NCBI RefSeq assembly: GCF_002076895.1
Contig: NZ_CP020465.1
Span: 4,464,001 to 4,528,000 of the forward strand
Direction: 5' to 3'
Length of the DNA: 64,000 nucleotides
Source of the DNA: Cognaticolwellia beringensis
GTDB lineage: Bacteria; Pseudomonadota; Gammaproteobacteria; Enterobacterales; Alteromonadaceae
Positions 1 through 7,334 of the stretch are shown here, piece after piece. A program made the translations under genes and the position numbers. Positions within the stretch are counted from its first letter, which is position 1; each line of letters begins with the position of its first letter. The notes below the pieces were generated by a model that was not told the origin of the DNA, searched no databases, and saw only the letters and a list, made by a program, of their open reading frames with translations.

Positions 1-151
1 TCCCTCCATCCATACGTTCAAAAGCAATTAAATTTCCTGATTCATCTACCACCGAAATACACATAGGTATACCGAATTCCTTGGCCTTAGTCACCGCTCC
101 ATCAATAATTAATTTAGCTTCTGATTGATTTAATCTATTTATTGTTAACAT
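1..151 (-). CDS. GlcG/HbpS-like (DUF336) protein, N-terminal part only
   Basis: The reading frame starts at the ATG at 151 on the minus strand and runs off the left edge after about 50 codons. The visible protein starts MLTINRLNQSEAKLIIDGAV and continues with a KAKEFGIPMCISVVDESGNL segment and then AFERMDGG. This is the typical N-terminal pattern of the GlcG/HbpS (DUF336) family, a small domain found beside glycolate oxidation genes and in haem-binding proteins. An AAGAG-like ribosome site lies before the ATG. Its place beside glyoxylate-using genes fits a C2-metabolism role, but the function of this family is poorly defined and the rest of the gene is outside the window. Confidence 0.7.
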   Translation of the reverse strand, partial: MLTINRLNQSEAKLIIDGAVTKAKEFGIPMCISVVDESGNLIAFERMDGG

Positions 152-300
152 AGTATTCACTCTTTAGTTTTTAAAATTTGGTTTAAACAGGAAGCACAAA
201 TACCCTATGTTATGCATTTGATCGCCCTATTTAACGTTAATCTTTATGCGCTTAGACTTTAGTCAGGTTTGTCAGGTTAATTCAATAATGCTATCGCCTT

Positions 301-1086
301 TTATGCCTTACTAGTGACATAACCAAGCTCGATGGAAATTGATTTACCGGCTTTGACTAAATGCTTTACCCATTCATCTTTTCGTCTTTGAATGGGTGCA
401 GAGACAGATAAACCGGCGACAACTTCACCGTATCTGTCATATAAAAGTACGCCAATACAGCCTACGCCTATTTCAGCCTCTTCATTGTCGAAGGCGTAAC
501 CTTTTTCAACACACGCGTGACATTCTTCTACCAGAGCTTCTAATTTGGAAAAGGTTTTACGTGTATAAGTTGGTAAATTTGTCCGTTGAGCATAACCGTG
601 AATGCCTTCTACGCCCTCTCTTCCTAACATCATCTTGCCAACACCTGTCACGTGTAAGGGCGCGCGACTGCCAATAATCTGCTGTACATGCATCATTCTG
701 TTAGGAATTGATTTTTCAACATAAATAATCACGTCACCTTCTCGGGTGGTTAGATTAATCGTTTCACCAAATTTATCACGCAGCTTTTCCATATAAGGTA
801 TGGCAACTTGACGAAAATCTATATCTTTACTTTGGTTACTACTCAAGCGGATTAGTCGACCACTTAACTGATATCTGCCAGCGGTATCTCGATCGACAAA
901 ATGGTTATCGATCAAGGAATGTAAAATTCTAAAAGCGGTCGAAGGCGCTAAGTTAGTGTCAGCACTAAGCGCCTTAAGTGTTACGGGTAAAGAGTAGCGT
1001 GAGATTGCGTCTAATAGCATCGCCGCTCTGTCGATAACTTGAATTCGAGATTCTGGTTTATGTTTTTTCATAAGATTATTATCCAT
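301..1086 (-). CDS. bhcR: IclR-family transcriptional regulator, BhcR-like
   Basis: An IclR-family regulator of about 261 residues: an N-terminal winged helix (roughly residues 15-75, including TLKALSADTNLAPSTAFRIL) followed by an IclR effector-binding domain with a GVGKMMLG segment. It is divergent from the bhcB-bhcC-bhcD genes, the same arrangement as bhcR in Paracoccus denitrificans, where the regulator senses glyoxylate. The frame can open at a TTG at 1110, but nothing like a ribosome site precedes it. The ATG at 1086 is preceded by AGGG and is preferred; an ATG at 1071 is a further option. The name rests on family plus context; generic IclR is certain. Confidence 0.8.
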   Translation of the reverse strand: MDNNLMKKHKPESRIQVIDRAAMLLDAISRYSLPVTLKALSADTNLAPSTAFRILHSLIDNHFVDRDTAGRYQLSGRLIRLSSNQSKDIDFRQVAIPYMEKLRDKFGETINLTTREGDVIIYVEKSIPNRMMHVQQIIGSRAPLHVTGVGKMMLGREGVEGIHGYAQRTNLPTYTRKTFSKLEALVEECHACVEKGYAFDNEEAEIGVGCIGVLLYDRYGEVVAGLSVSAPIQRRKDEWVKHLVKAGKSISIELGYVTSKA

Positions 1087-1172
1087 TGTGTTCGCTACCC
1101 TACTCGTCAAATTCTATATTCAAATATAAAGCTAAAACTACATTAATAAATAGTCTAACAGACTCATATCAA

Positions 1173-1187
1173 TTTCACATTATGAAA
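1173..1187. promoter_or_regulatory. Candidate IclR operator, copy 1
   Basis: TTTCACATTATGAAA, a 15-base dyad with arms TTTCA and TGAAA. It differs at one base from a second copy 101 bases away. IclR-family proteins bind pairs of roughly 15-base palindromes, so this is a good candidate for the regulator encoded next to it. The binding itself is inference. Confidence 0.5.
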
Positions 1188-1259
1188 AATAAGGCAATTA
1201 AAAAAACAAGTAAACAATAAGATACTGAAATTTAAGGGTAAAATTTAATATACTTAATA

Positions 1260-1289
1260 GTGAAATAATTATATTTCACATGATGAAAT
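1260..1289. promoter_or_regulatory. Candidate IclR operator, copy 2, overlapping a second dyad
   Basis: Bases 1273-1289 are a 17-base dyad, ATTTCACATGATGAAAT. Its left arm is shared with an overlapping perfect 7+6+7 inverted repeat at 1260-1279 (arms GTGAAAT and ATTTCAC). Overlapping dyads of this kind suggest two regulator dimers or alternative occupancy. Together with the copy at 1173 they bracket the middle of the divergent promoter region. Confidence 0.5.
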
Positions 1290-1521
1290 CCATCTTATTT
1301 GCGTGAACTGAATATTTTCCATAAGGTGGAATTAATTAGAAATTAAGCCTACTTATATTGTAAATAACAAAACACATAGCAATTTGTAAGGAACAAAAGA
1401 CATAAGAAACCATGTAAAAATTTAAACATAAGATAGATAATATTTTTATATTAATCAAAACATTAGAAAACATAGCCATCGTTTAACAAATAGCGTTCAC
1501 CCGGTAGAAAAGGAGTCAAAT

Positions 1522-2499
1522 TTGAACAGTCCAACACAAGATAAAATGTACATTCCAACCTATGATGATGTACTCGAAGCACATGAACGTATTAAACCAT
1601 ATATTCATGAAACGCCTATTTTAACTTCGCGGTTTTTAAATGAACTAACCGGTGCCGAGCTGTATTTCAAATGTGAAAATTTACAAAAGGCCGCCGCATT
1701 TAAAGTGCGTGGTGCATGTAACGCTGTGTTTGGTTTATCAGAAGAAGCAGCAAAAATTGGTGTTGCTACGCATTCATCAGGTAACCATGCGTTATCGCTG
1801 TCTTATGCGGCCGGTCGACGCGGTATTCCCGTTACGGTTGTTATGCCAAGAACGGCCCCGCAAGCGAAAAAAGACGCAGTAATTGGTTATGGCGGCACTA
1901 TTATTGAGTGCGAACCTTCGACTACATCGCGTGAAGCGGTGTTTGCAGATGTTGTGGCTAAATCGGGTGCTGATTTTGTGCATCCTTACAATGACCCGCG
2001 GGTAATTGCCGGCCAAGCAACTTGCTCAAAGGAGCTAGCCAGCCAGGTAAAAAATTTAGATATGGTGGTCGCTCCCATTGGTGGCGGCGGCATGATTTCA
2101 GGCACTTGCTTAACCTTATCGACCATAGCGCCTAACATAAAAATATATGCGGCAGAGCCACTAAATGCTGACGATGCAGCCCGATCATTTAAAGCCGGTC
2201 ATATTATTGCTGACGATGCTCCAGATACGGTGGCAGACGGTCTTAAAGTTCCCCTAAAAGATTTAACTTGGCATTTTGTTAAAAATCACGTTACCGACAT
2301 TTTAACGGCAACAGAAGATGAAATTATCGCTGCAATGAAGCTCATTTGGCTGCGTATGAAAATAGTCGTAGAGCCTAGTAGTGCTGTCACCTTAGCCATT
2401 ATTCTTAAAAACCCAAACGTTTTCAAAGGTAAACGTATTGGGGTAATTCTTACCGGTGGTAATGTCGATTTAGACAAACTGCCATGGATGAATAAATAG
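1522..2499 (+). CDS. bhcB: beta-Hydroxyaspartate dehydratase-like PLP enzyme (serine/threonine dehydratase family)
   Basis: A 325-residue fold-type II PLP enzyme. The PLP lysine is K61 in FKVRGA, the SSGNH loop lies at 85-89 and the glycine-rich phosphate loop GGGGM at 187-191. The protein has no C-terminal ACT domain, so it is not a biosynthetic IlvA; it fits the short serine racemase / hydroxyaspartate dehydratase group. In the beta-hydroxyaspartate cycle this enzyme removes water from 3-hydroxyaspartate to give iminosuccinate. The start is a TTG, chosen because AGGAG lies six bases upstream; the first ATG, eight codons later, has no such site. It is followed after 50 bases by bhcC. A generic threonine/serine dehydratase is the alternative, but the neighbours argue for BhcB. 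Confidence 0.85.
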   Translation: MNSPTQDKMYIPTYDDVLEAHERIKPYIHETPILTSRFLNELTGAELYFKCENLQKAAAFKVRGACNAVFGLSEEAAKIGVATHSSGNHALSLSYAAGRRGIPVTVVMPRTAPQAKKDAVIGYGGTIIECEPSTTSREAVFADVVAKSGADFVHPYNDPRVIAGQATCSKELASQVKNLDMVVAPIGGGGMISGTCLTLSTIAPNIKIYAAEPLNADDAARSFKAGHIIADDAPDTVADGLKVPLKDLTWHFVKNHVTDILTATEDEIIAAMKLIWLRMKIVVEPSSAVTLAIILKNPNVFKGKRIGVILTGGNVDLDKLPWMNK

Positions 2500-2549
2500 A
2501 TTAAATTCAAAGATATAAACTTAATAACAACAGAAATTTTGGAGATAAA

Positions 2550-3695
2550 ATGACAACAAGCAATTTAGAAGTAGGTTACGACGTTCCCGCAGCCATTGGT
2601 ATGGCAGAAGCTGATATTCAAACCCCTTGTTTAGTGGTTGATTTAGACGCTTTAGAGCGAAACATTGTCACTATGGGGAACTATGCAAAAGAAATGGGTG
2701 TTCGTCATCGCGTACACGGTAAAATGCATAAATCTGTTGATATTGCCCTATTACAAGAAAAACTTGGTGATAGTTGTGGTGTATGTTGTCAAAAAGTTTC
2801 TGAAGCTGAAGTATTTGCTCGCGGCGGTATTAAAGATGTTCTTGTATCAAACCAAGTGCGTGACCCAGCGAAAATTGACCGATTAGCCCGTATGCCTAAA
2901 CTAGGTGCTCGCACACTTTGCTGTGTAGATGATATTGAAAATGTGGCAGAACTTGCACTAGCAGTTAAAAAACACGGCACTGAAATTGAATGTTTAGTTG
3001 AAATTGACTGTGGTGCTGGCCGTTGTGGTGTTAGTGAAGGTCAACCGGTTGTCGATATTGCTAAAGCGATACATGCAACACCAGGTTTAAAATTTGCGGG
3101 TATTCAAGCATACCAAGGTGCAATGCAGCACATGGAAAGCTACGAAGCACGCAAAGAAAAACTGGATATTGCAATTGGCATGGTAGCGCGCACAATTGAA
3201 ATGCTTAAAGCTGAAGGCCTTGAATGTGACATTGTAGGCGGTGGTGGTACTGGATCTTACTATTTTGAAGGTAACTCAGGCGTATTCAATGAATTACAAT
3301 GTGGTTCTTATGCGTTTATGGATGCTGATTACCAACGTATCCTTGATAAAGATGGTAAAAAAATATCAGAATTTGAAAACGCTTTATTCATCTTAACGTC
3401 AGTAATGAGTCACACAAAAGCTGACAAGGCGATTTGCGATGCGGGTCTTAAAGCACAGTCTGTAGATAGTGGTTTACCTTACATATTTGGTCGCAATGAT
3501 GTTGAATATATCAAATGTTCAGATGAACATGGGGTGATTTCAGATCCTAATGGCACATTAAAAATTAATGAAAAATTAAAGCTAGTACCGGGTCATTGTG
3601 ATCCTACTTGTAACGTACATGACTACTATGTTGGTGTGCGTAACGGTAAAGTAGAAGTTTTATGGCCAGTGTCTGCACGTGGTAAAGCTTTCTAA
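2550..3695 (+). CDS. bhcC: beta-Hydroxyaspartate aldolase-like enzyme (D-threonine aldolase fold)
   Basis: A 381-residue alanine-racemase/D-threonine-aldolase-fold PLP enzyme. The likely PLP lysine is K58 in HGKMHK, and the C-terminal PGHCDPTCN segment carries the metal ligands expected in D-threonine aldolases (H349 and D351). BhcC condenses glycine with glyoxylate to 3-hydroxyaspartate. A GGAG ribosome site precedes the ATG. The gene is in line with the dehydratase and is followed by an intrinsic-terminator-like hairpin. By family alone it could be a D-threonine or 3-hydroxyaspartate aldolase acting in breakdown; the neighbouring dehydratase, reductase and IclR gene favour the synthetic Bhc role. 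Confidence 0.85.
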   Translation: MTTSNLEVGYDVPAAIGMAEADIQTPCLVVDLDALERNIVTMGNYAKEMGVRHRVHGKMHKSVDIALLQEKLGDSCGVCCQKVSEAEVFARGGIKDVLVSNQVRDPAKIDRLARMPKLGARTLCCVDDIENVAELALAVKKHGTEIECLVEIDCGAGRCGVSEGQPVVDIAKAIHATPGLKFAGIQAYQGAMQHMESYEARKEKLDIAIGMVARTIEMLKAEGLECDIVGGGGTGSYYFEGNSGVFNELQCGSYAFMDADYQRILDKDGKKISEFENALFILTSVMSHTKADKAICDAGLKAQSVDSGLPYIFGRNDVEYIKCSDEHGVISDPNGTLKINEKLKLVPGHCDPTCNVHDYYVGVRNGKVEVLWPVSARGKAF

Positions 3696-3788
3696 GTTAA
3701 GCGTTAATTTTATAAAAGTTTTATATTTCTCCCTTAGCGCAAATGTTAAAAGTGTCGTTTACAGTAAGCCACCCAACCGGCGATAACG

Positions 3789-3827
3789 AACTTCCCCCTT
3801 CTAACATTAGCCTTTGGGAGTTTTTTT
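3789..3827 (+). terminator. Intrinsic-terminator-like hairpin after bhcC
   Basis: Outer arms AACTTCC and GGGAGTT, with one T-G pair, enclose an internal loop and an inner CTAA-CA-TTAG hairpin, followed by a run of T. This would limit transcription from bhcC into bhcD. A second small hairpin (CCCTCT/AGAGGG, 3864-3887) sits just before bhcD, so the reductase gene may have its own promoter or be made at a lower level. Confidence 0.6.
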
Positions 3828-3909
3828 AAATGTTCAGTGATATAGCATCAATTTATATCATTGCCCTCTTTAGCTTATATTAGAGGGAGCATTATTTAAG
3901 GATACATAC

Positions 3910-4908
3910 ATGAGTCATTCAACAACCCATCAAAACAAAGGCGTTTCAGTAATATCTGAAGCGGTATGCCAAAAAATAGTGGGACGTGATAACGCGTTTA
4001 CTGCTGTCGAAAGTGTTTTTGCTGCTATGGCAAAAAATACTGCCTATAATTTCCCTGTGATCCGCGAAGCAATAGGCCATGAAAATGCATTATATGGTTT
4101 TAAATCAGGCTTTGATCGCGATGGTATGGTGTTAGGCTTAAAATCTGGTGGTTACTGGCCTGGTAATACAGAAAAAGGTTTAACAAATCATCAGTCAACG
4201 GTTATTTTATTTGATCCTGACACGGGAAAATTAAAATCGCTGGTCGGTGGCAACTACTTAACAGCCGTTCGTACAGCCGCATCTTCTGCTGTGTCGATTG
4301 CCCATTTAGCACGTAAAGACGCTAAAGTATTGGGTATGGTCGGTGCTGGTCACCAATCGACCTTTCAATTACGTGCAGCACTAGAGCAACGTAATTTTGA
4401 AAAAGTTGTTGGTTGGAATTTACACGCTGACAAATTGAGTAACCTTGCTGGCGTATGTAAAGAGCTGAACATCCCATTTGAAGCGGTAAGCCGTGAAGAG
4501 CTTTGCTCACAAGCTGACGTTATTATCACGATCACTTCAGCATTTGAATCTTTAATCGATAAAAACTGGGTAAAACCTGGTACGCACATCGCGTGTATGG
4601 GTACCGATACTAAAGGTAAGCAAGAAGTAGATGCTGCACTATTAGCAACTGCAACCGTGTTTACTGATGAACTAGCACAATCTATTACCATTGGTGAAGC
4701 ACAACATGCTATTGCTTCTGGTTTAATTAAAGAAGCTGATATTGTACCAATTGGCGATGTTATCAATGGTGTTAAACCCGGTAGAACAAGTGATGGTGAA
4801 ATTACTTTATTCGACGGCACAGGTGTTGGCTTACAAGATTTAGCCGTAGCATCGGTTGCAGCTGAGTTGGCAGAAGAGCAAGGTTTGGCAAGCTATTTCT
4901 CGCTATAA
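3910..4908 (+). CDS. bhcD: Iminosuccinate reductase-like protein (ornithine cyclodeaminase/mu-crystallin family)
   Basis: A 332-residue member of the ornithine cyclodeaminase / mu-crystallin family, with the Rossmann dinucleotide motif GMVGAGHQS at about 142-150 and a preceding GNYLTAVRTAASSA segment typical of the family. BhcD reduces iminosuccinate to aspartate with NADH, the last new step of the beta-hydroxyaspartate cycle. AAGGA stands before the ATG. It is separated from bhcC by a terminator-like hairpin. Taken alone it could be called ornithine cyclodeaminase or an imine/ketimine reductase; the conserved neighbour set supports BhcD. The next step, aspartate-glyoxylate aminotransferase (BhcA), is not encoded in the window. 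Confidence 0.8.
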   Translation: MSHSTTHQNKGVSVISEAVCQKIVGRDNAFTAVESVFAAMAKNTAYNFPVIREAIGHENALYGFKSGFDRDGMVLGLKSGGYWPGNTEKGLTNHQSTVILFDPDTGKLKSLVGGNYLTAVRTAASSAVSIAHLARKDAKVLGMVGAGHQSTFQLRAALEQRNFEKVVGWNLHADKLSNLAGVCKELNIPFEAVSREELCSQADVIITITSAFESLIDKNWVKPGTHIACMGTDTKGKQEVDAALLATATVFTDELAQSITIGEAQHAIASGLIKEADIVPIGDVINGVKPGRTSDGEITLFDGTGVGLQDLAVASVAAELAEEQGLASYFSL

Positions 4909-4960
4909 TTTAAATTTCAACCATAACGTTAAATTCATCTTAATTTATAGTGCAAACAAC

Positions 4961-4987
4961 GTCGGCGATGATACGATCAGCGCCGAC
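4961..4987 (+). terminator. Hairpin downstream of bhcD
   Basis: Perfect arms GTCGGCG and CGCCGAC enclose an inner TGAT-ACG-ATCA stem. There is no T run, so it may be a factor-assisted terminator or an mRNA 3' end stabiliser. It lies between convergent bhcD and the TetR gene. Confidence 0.45.
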
Positions 4988-5122
4988 AAAATTCACTAAA
5001 AACGCTTAAGCGCTAACACTATTAGCAATACCTGCATTAACTGCATTAACTGTACTATCTGTACTTGTTAGTTGGAAAATTGTCGCGATACGGTCGTAAA
5101 TGACCGGCGTTTATAAACTCCT

Positions 5123-5749
5123 TTAGCTAATACCACAGCCTTTAAGTATGATTTGTGTTAATGACGTAACCACATCTTCAAAGTCATCGTCACTCATGGC
5201 TTCTTTATCTAGAGCAGCAACAACTTGCACATTAAAGTCGGCGTAATGTTGTGTTGAACTCCATATTAAAAATAATAAATGGTGCGGATTTACAGGGTCA
5301 ATTAAGCCTTGTTTTACCCATGACTCGATAATCATAACTTTACTGTTTAACCAAACCTTAAAATCATTATTTAAGTATTCGTTTAGCACAGGTGCACCAT
5401 GAATTAATTCACTTGCAAATATTCTTGAAGCGTCAGGATCATTTTTAGAGTGCATGACTTTCGCACGAATATAGGCGCTAAGTACTTCTTTGGGATCGTT
5501 ATCAACATTGAGCGTGTCGTAATCTCTATTCCACACGGCAATAATATTACTGAGTAATTGCTGATATAAGTCTGTTTTATCTTTAAAGTAGTAATGAATA
5601 TTAGCTCGAGCTATATTCGCCCGCTCGGCTATACGTTTTATCGACGCGCCTTTGAAACCATAGGTTACAAACTCTTTCTTCGCAGCGTCAAAAATAATAG
5701 CCTTGTTCTTTTGTCGAATACTACCTTCTAATACTTTGTCTTTACTCAC
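5123..5749 (-). CDS. TetR-family regulator, RutR-like (copy 1)
   Basis: A 208-residue TetR protein. The HTH lies at about 33-60 (IKRIAERANIARANIHYYF), and the C-terminal half carries the RutR-type segment HHLLFLIWSSTQHYADFNVQ. RutR of E. coli binds uracil/thymine and controls pyrimidine and purine use, so a nucleobase or breakdown product is a plausible effector. A paralogue lies at 27963-28610, and the two proteins sit at opposite ends of the purine gene cluster, each with a puuD gene as its nearest neighbour in the island. A 12-base palindrome (5821-5832) lies about 75 bases upstream of the start and may be its own operator. Confidence 0.85.
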   Translation of the reverse strand: MSKDKVLEGSIRQKNKAIIFDAAKKEFVTYGFKGASIKRIAERANIARANIHYYFKDKTDLYQQLLSNIIAVWNRDYDTLNVDNDPKEVLSAYIRAKVMHSKNDPDASRIFASELIHGAPVLNEYLNNDFKVWLNSKVMIIESWVKQGLIDPVNPHHLLFLIWSSTQHYADFNVQVVAALDKEAMSDDDFEDVVTSLTQIILKGCGIS

Positions 5750-5820
5750 AAAAATTCCTATTTAAATAAGACCTGTAACCGCTAAATATAGTCGAAAGTC
5801 CTACTGATATTTTATATTTT

Positions 5821-5832
5821 TAATACGTATTA
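5821..5832. promoter_or_regulatory. Perfect 12-base palindrome upstream of tetR copy 1
   Basis: TAATACGTATTA, fully self-complementary, in the leader of the RutR-like gene. It does not match the E. coli RutR site (TTGACCA-type arms), so assignment as operator rests on position and symmetry only. Confidence 0.3.
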
Positions 5833-5958
5833 CCAATTAAAATAATGCGTTTTTTAATCCGCTGGATAGCTAATTCGTCATAATAGAACATATTCTAAAG
5901 TACGCTGTTAATAGTGTTGTAGCTTCTGTGACGAGCTAAAGCCCGACCTACATGTATT

Positions 5959-5982
5959 ATTGCTTTATATTATTAAAGCAAT
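5959..5982. other. Inverted repeat next to a degenerate REP-like segment
   Basis: Arms ATTGCTTTA and TAAAGCAAT (9 bp) with a 6-base loop. Directly before it, 5930-5953, is an imperfect palindrome containing AGCTAAAGCCCGACC, a more GC-rich segment that looks like a remnant of a REP-type dispersed element. Function unknown; it lies between tetR copy 1 and puuD copy 1. Confidence 0.35.
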
Positions 5983-5997
5983 GAAAAGCGAAAGATA

Positions 5998-6024
5998 AAA
6001 AGGCAGTTAATATAACTGCCTTTT
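5998..6024 (-). terminator. Intrinsic terminator of puuD copy 1
   Basis: Perfect arms AAAAGGCAGTT and AACTGCCTTTT with a 5-base loop. The A run on the plus strand gives a U run for minus-strand transcripts, so it ends the guaD-puuD transcript before tetR. It could also work in the other direction. Confidence 0.8.
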
Positions 6025-6070
6025 AAGTAAACTACATTTCAAAACTGTACCTTAAGTACAGTAGAGAAAA

Positions 6071-7261
6071 CTATTTTAATTTCGCTAACCAAATCGCTAA
6101 GGTAGTTCGCTCATCGTCTGTCATTTCAGATTTATTCATAAATGGCATATCTTTAGCGTCGATTACTCGCGCTTGAATGCGAGGAGCCCACTGTTTAACT
6201 GTGTCAATATCAGAAAATACAATGCCTGCAGGTGCGATAGTAAAAATATCATCTGTAGGATTTTCTGAGTGACATGAGCCACAACGTTGCTCTATTATTT
6301 GTGTTACTTGTGCGTTTGTCACCACCTGTTGTTGCTGCGCTTCGCTGATTTCAACTGAACGCGGTGCGATAGCAACCGCTAGCACAACCGTGGCAACTAC
6401 AGACGCTACTAATATTAGTGGTTTTTGTTTACCAAAATGACGTAAGACAAAATACTGGCGAACGGCGGCAGTGATCAAAATAATAGCAATTAATATTAAC
6501 CAATTAGCGCTATGATTAAAGGTCATTGGGTAATGATTTGAAATCATAATAAAGATAATTGGCAAGGTCGTATAAGTATTATGAGTCGAGCGCACTTTCG
6601 CGTTTAAGCCATAAGCTGGATCTGGCGCTTTACCTTCTTCAACCGCTTTAACTAAGGCACGTTGTGACGGCATAATACCGAAAAACACGTTGCCCGCCAT
6701 AATCGTACCTATGATAGCGCCCATGTGCATGTAAGCACCACGCGCACTAAATATTTGGGTTAAACCATAAGACAACGCCGTAGCAACAACGATTAAGATT
6801 AACCCTAAAATAATGCCATGGTTTCTTAGCTTGGTACGGACTAAAAATTCATAAATACCGACGCCTACCACAATAGAGCCAAGGCCTAATAAAATGGCTT
6901 GCATCTGCGATAAATCCGCAACGCGCTTATCAATTAAATAAGATTCAGCACCGACGTAAAACATCAATGATAATAATAAAAACCCTGTGATCCAAGTGGT
7001 ATACGCTTCCCATTTAAACCAATGTAATGTCGCTGGCATTTTTGGTGGGGCAAGTTTATATTTGGCCACTTCGTAGAAGCCACCGCCGTGAATAGCCCAA
7101 AGATCGCCGCCAATGCCTTTATCGGCTTTTTCTTGCGGTGGTGTTTCTAAATGGTTGTCTAACCAAACAAAGTAAAAAGACGCACCTATCCAGGCGATGC
7201 CCGTAATAAGGTGAGCAAACCGAATGACTAAATTTAGCCATTCATTAATATACGGATCCAT
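6071..7261 (-). CDS. puuD: Membrane-bound, cytochrome c-type urate hydroxylase PuuD (copy 1)
   Basis: 396 residues: a multi-helix membrane domain (about eight segments, residues 10-300, with HLITGIAWIGASFYFVWLDN near the start) fused to a C-terminal cytochrome c domain with the haem motif CGSCH at 327-331 and a possible methionine ligand in DMPFM (372-375). PuuD oxidises urate to 5-hydroxyisourate and passes electrons into the respiratory chain instead of making hydrogen peroxide. AAGGAA precedes the ATG. It lies 73 bases downstream of guanine deaminase on the same strand. A diverged second copy occurs at 26208-27416. Confidence 0.92.
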   Translation of the reverse strand: MDPYINEWLNLVIRFAHLITGIAWIGASFYFVWLDNHLETPPQEKADKGIGGDLWAIHGGGFYEVAKYKLAPPKMPATLHWFKWEAYTTWITGFLLLSLMFYVGAESYLIDKRVADLSQMQAILLGLGSIVVGVGIYEFLVRTKLRNHGIILGLILIVVATALSYGLTQIFSARGAYMHMGAIIGTIMAGNVFFGIMPSQRALVKAVEEGKAPDPAYGLNAKVRSTHNTYTTLPIIFIMISNHYPMTFNHSANWLILIAIILITAAVRQYFVLRHFGKQKPLILVASVVATVVLAVAIAPRSVEISEAQQQQVVTNAQVTQIIEQRCGSCHSENPTDDIFTIAPAGIVFSDIDTVKQWAPRIQARVIDAKDMPFMNKSEMTDDERTTLAIWLAKLK

Positions 7262-7334
7262 AATATTCCTTAGTGTTCAAAGTCTTTAATTTTAATTTTT
7301 GTTGTTACTATTTTTTAAGCTTGAGCGAGTAATT

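Larger units (their letters stand above)
1087..1521. promoter_or_regulatory. Divergent promoter region between bhcR-like and bhcB-like genes
   Basis: About 430 bases without a gene, very AT-rich. It holds two copies of a TTTCACAT-N-ATGAAA dyad and one further dyad (listed separately), placed to control both divergent genes. A strong AAAGGAG ribosome site at 1509-1515 sits just before the TTG start of the dehydratase gene. No small gene or RNA was recognised here. Confidence 0.55.

Noticed and set aside
4365..4820. 151-codon frame antisense to bhcD
   Set aside because: Mirror frame of a conserved gene with no ribosome site or known domain.
5821..5832. Classical RutR operator for the RutR-like proteins
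   Set aside because: The palindrome does not match the TTGACCA-type arms; kept only as a positional candidate.
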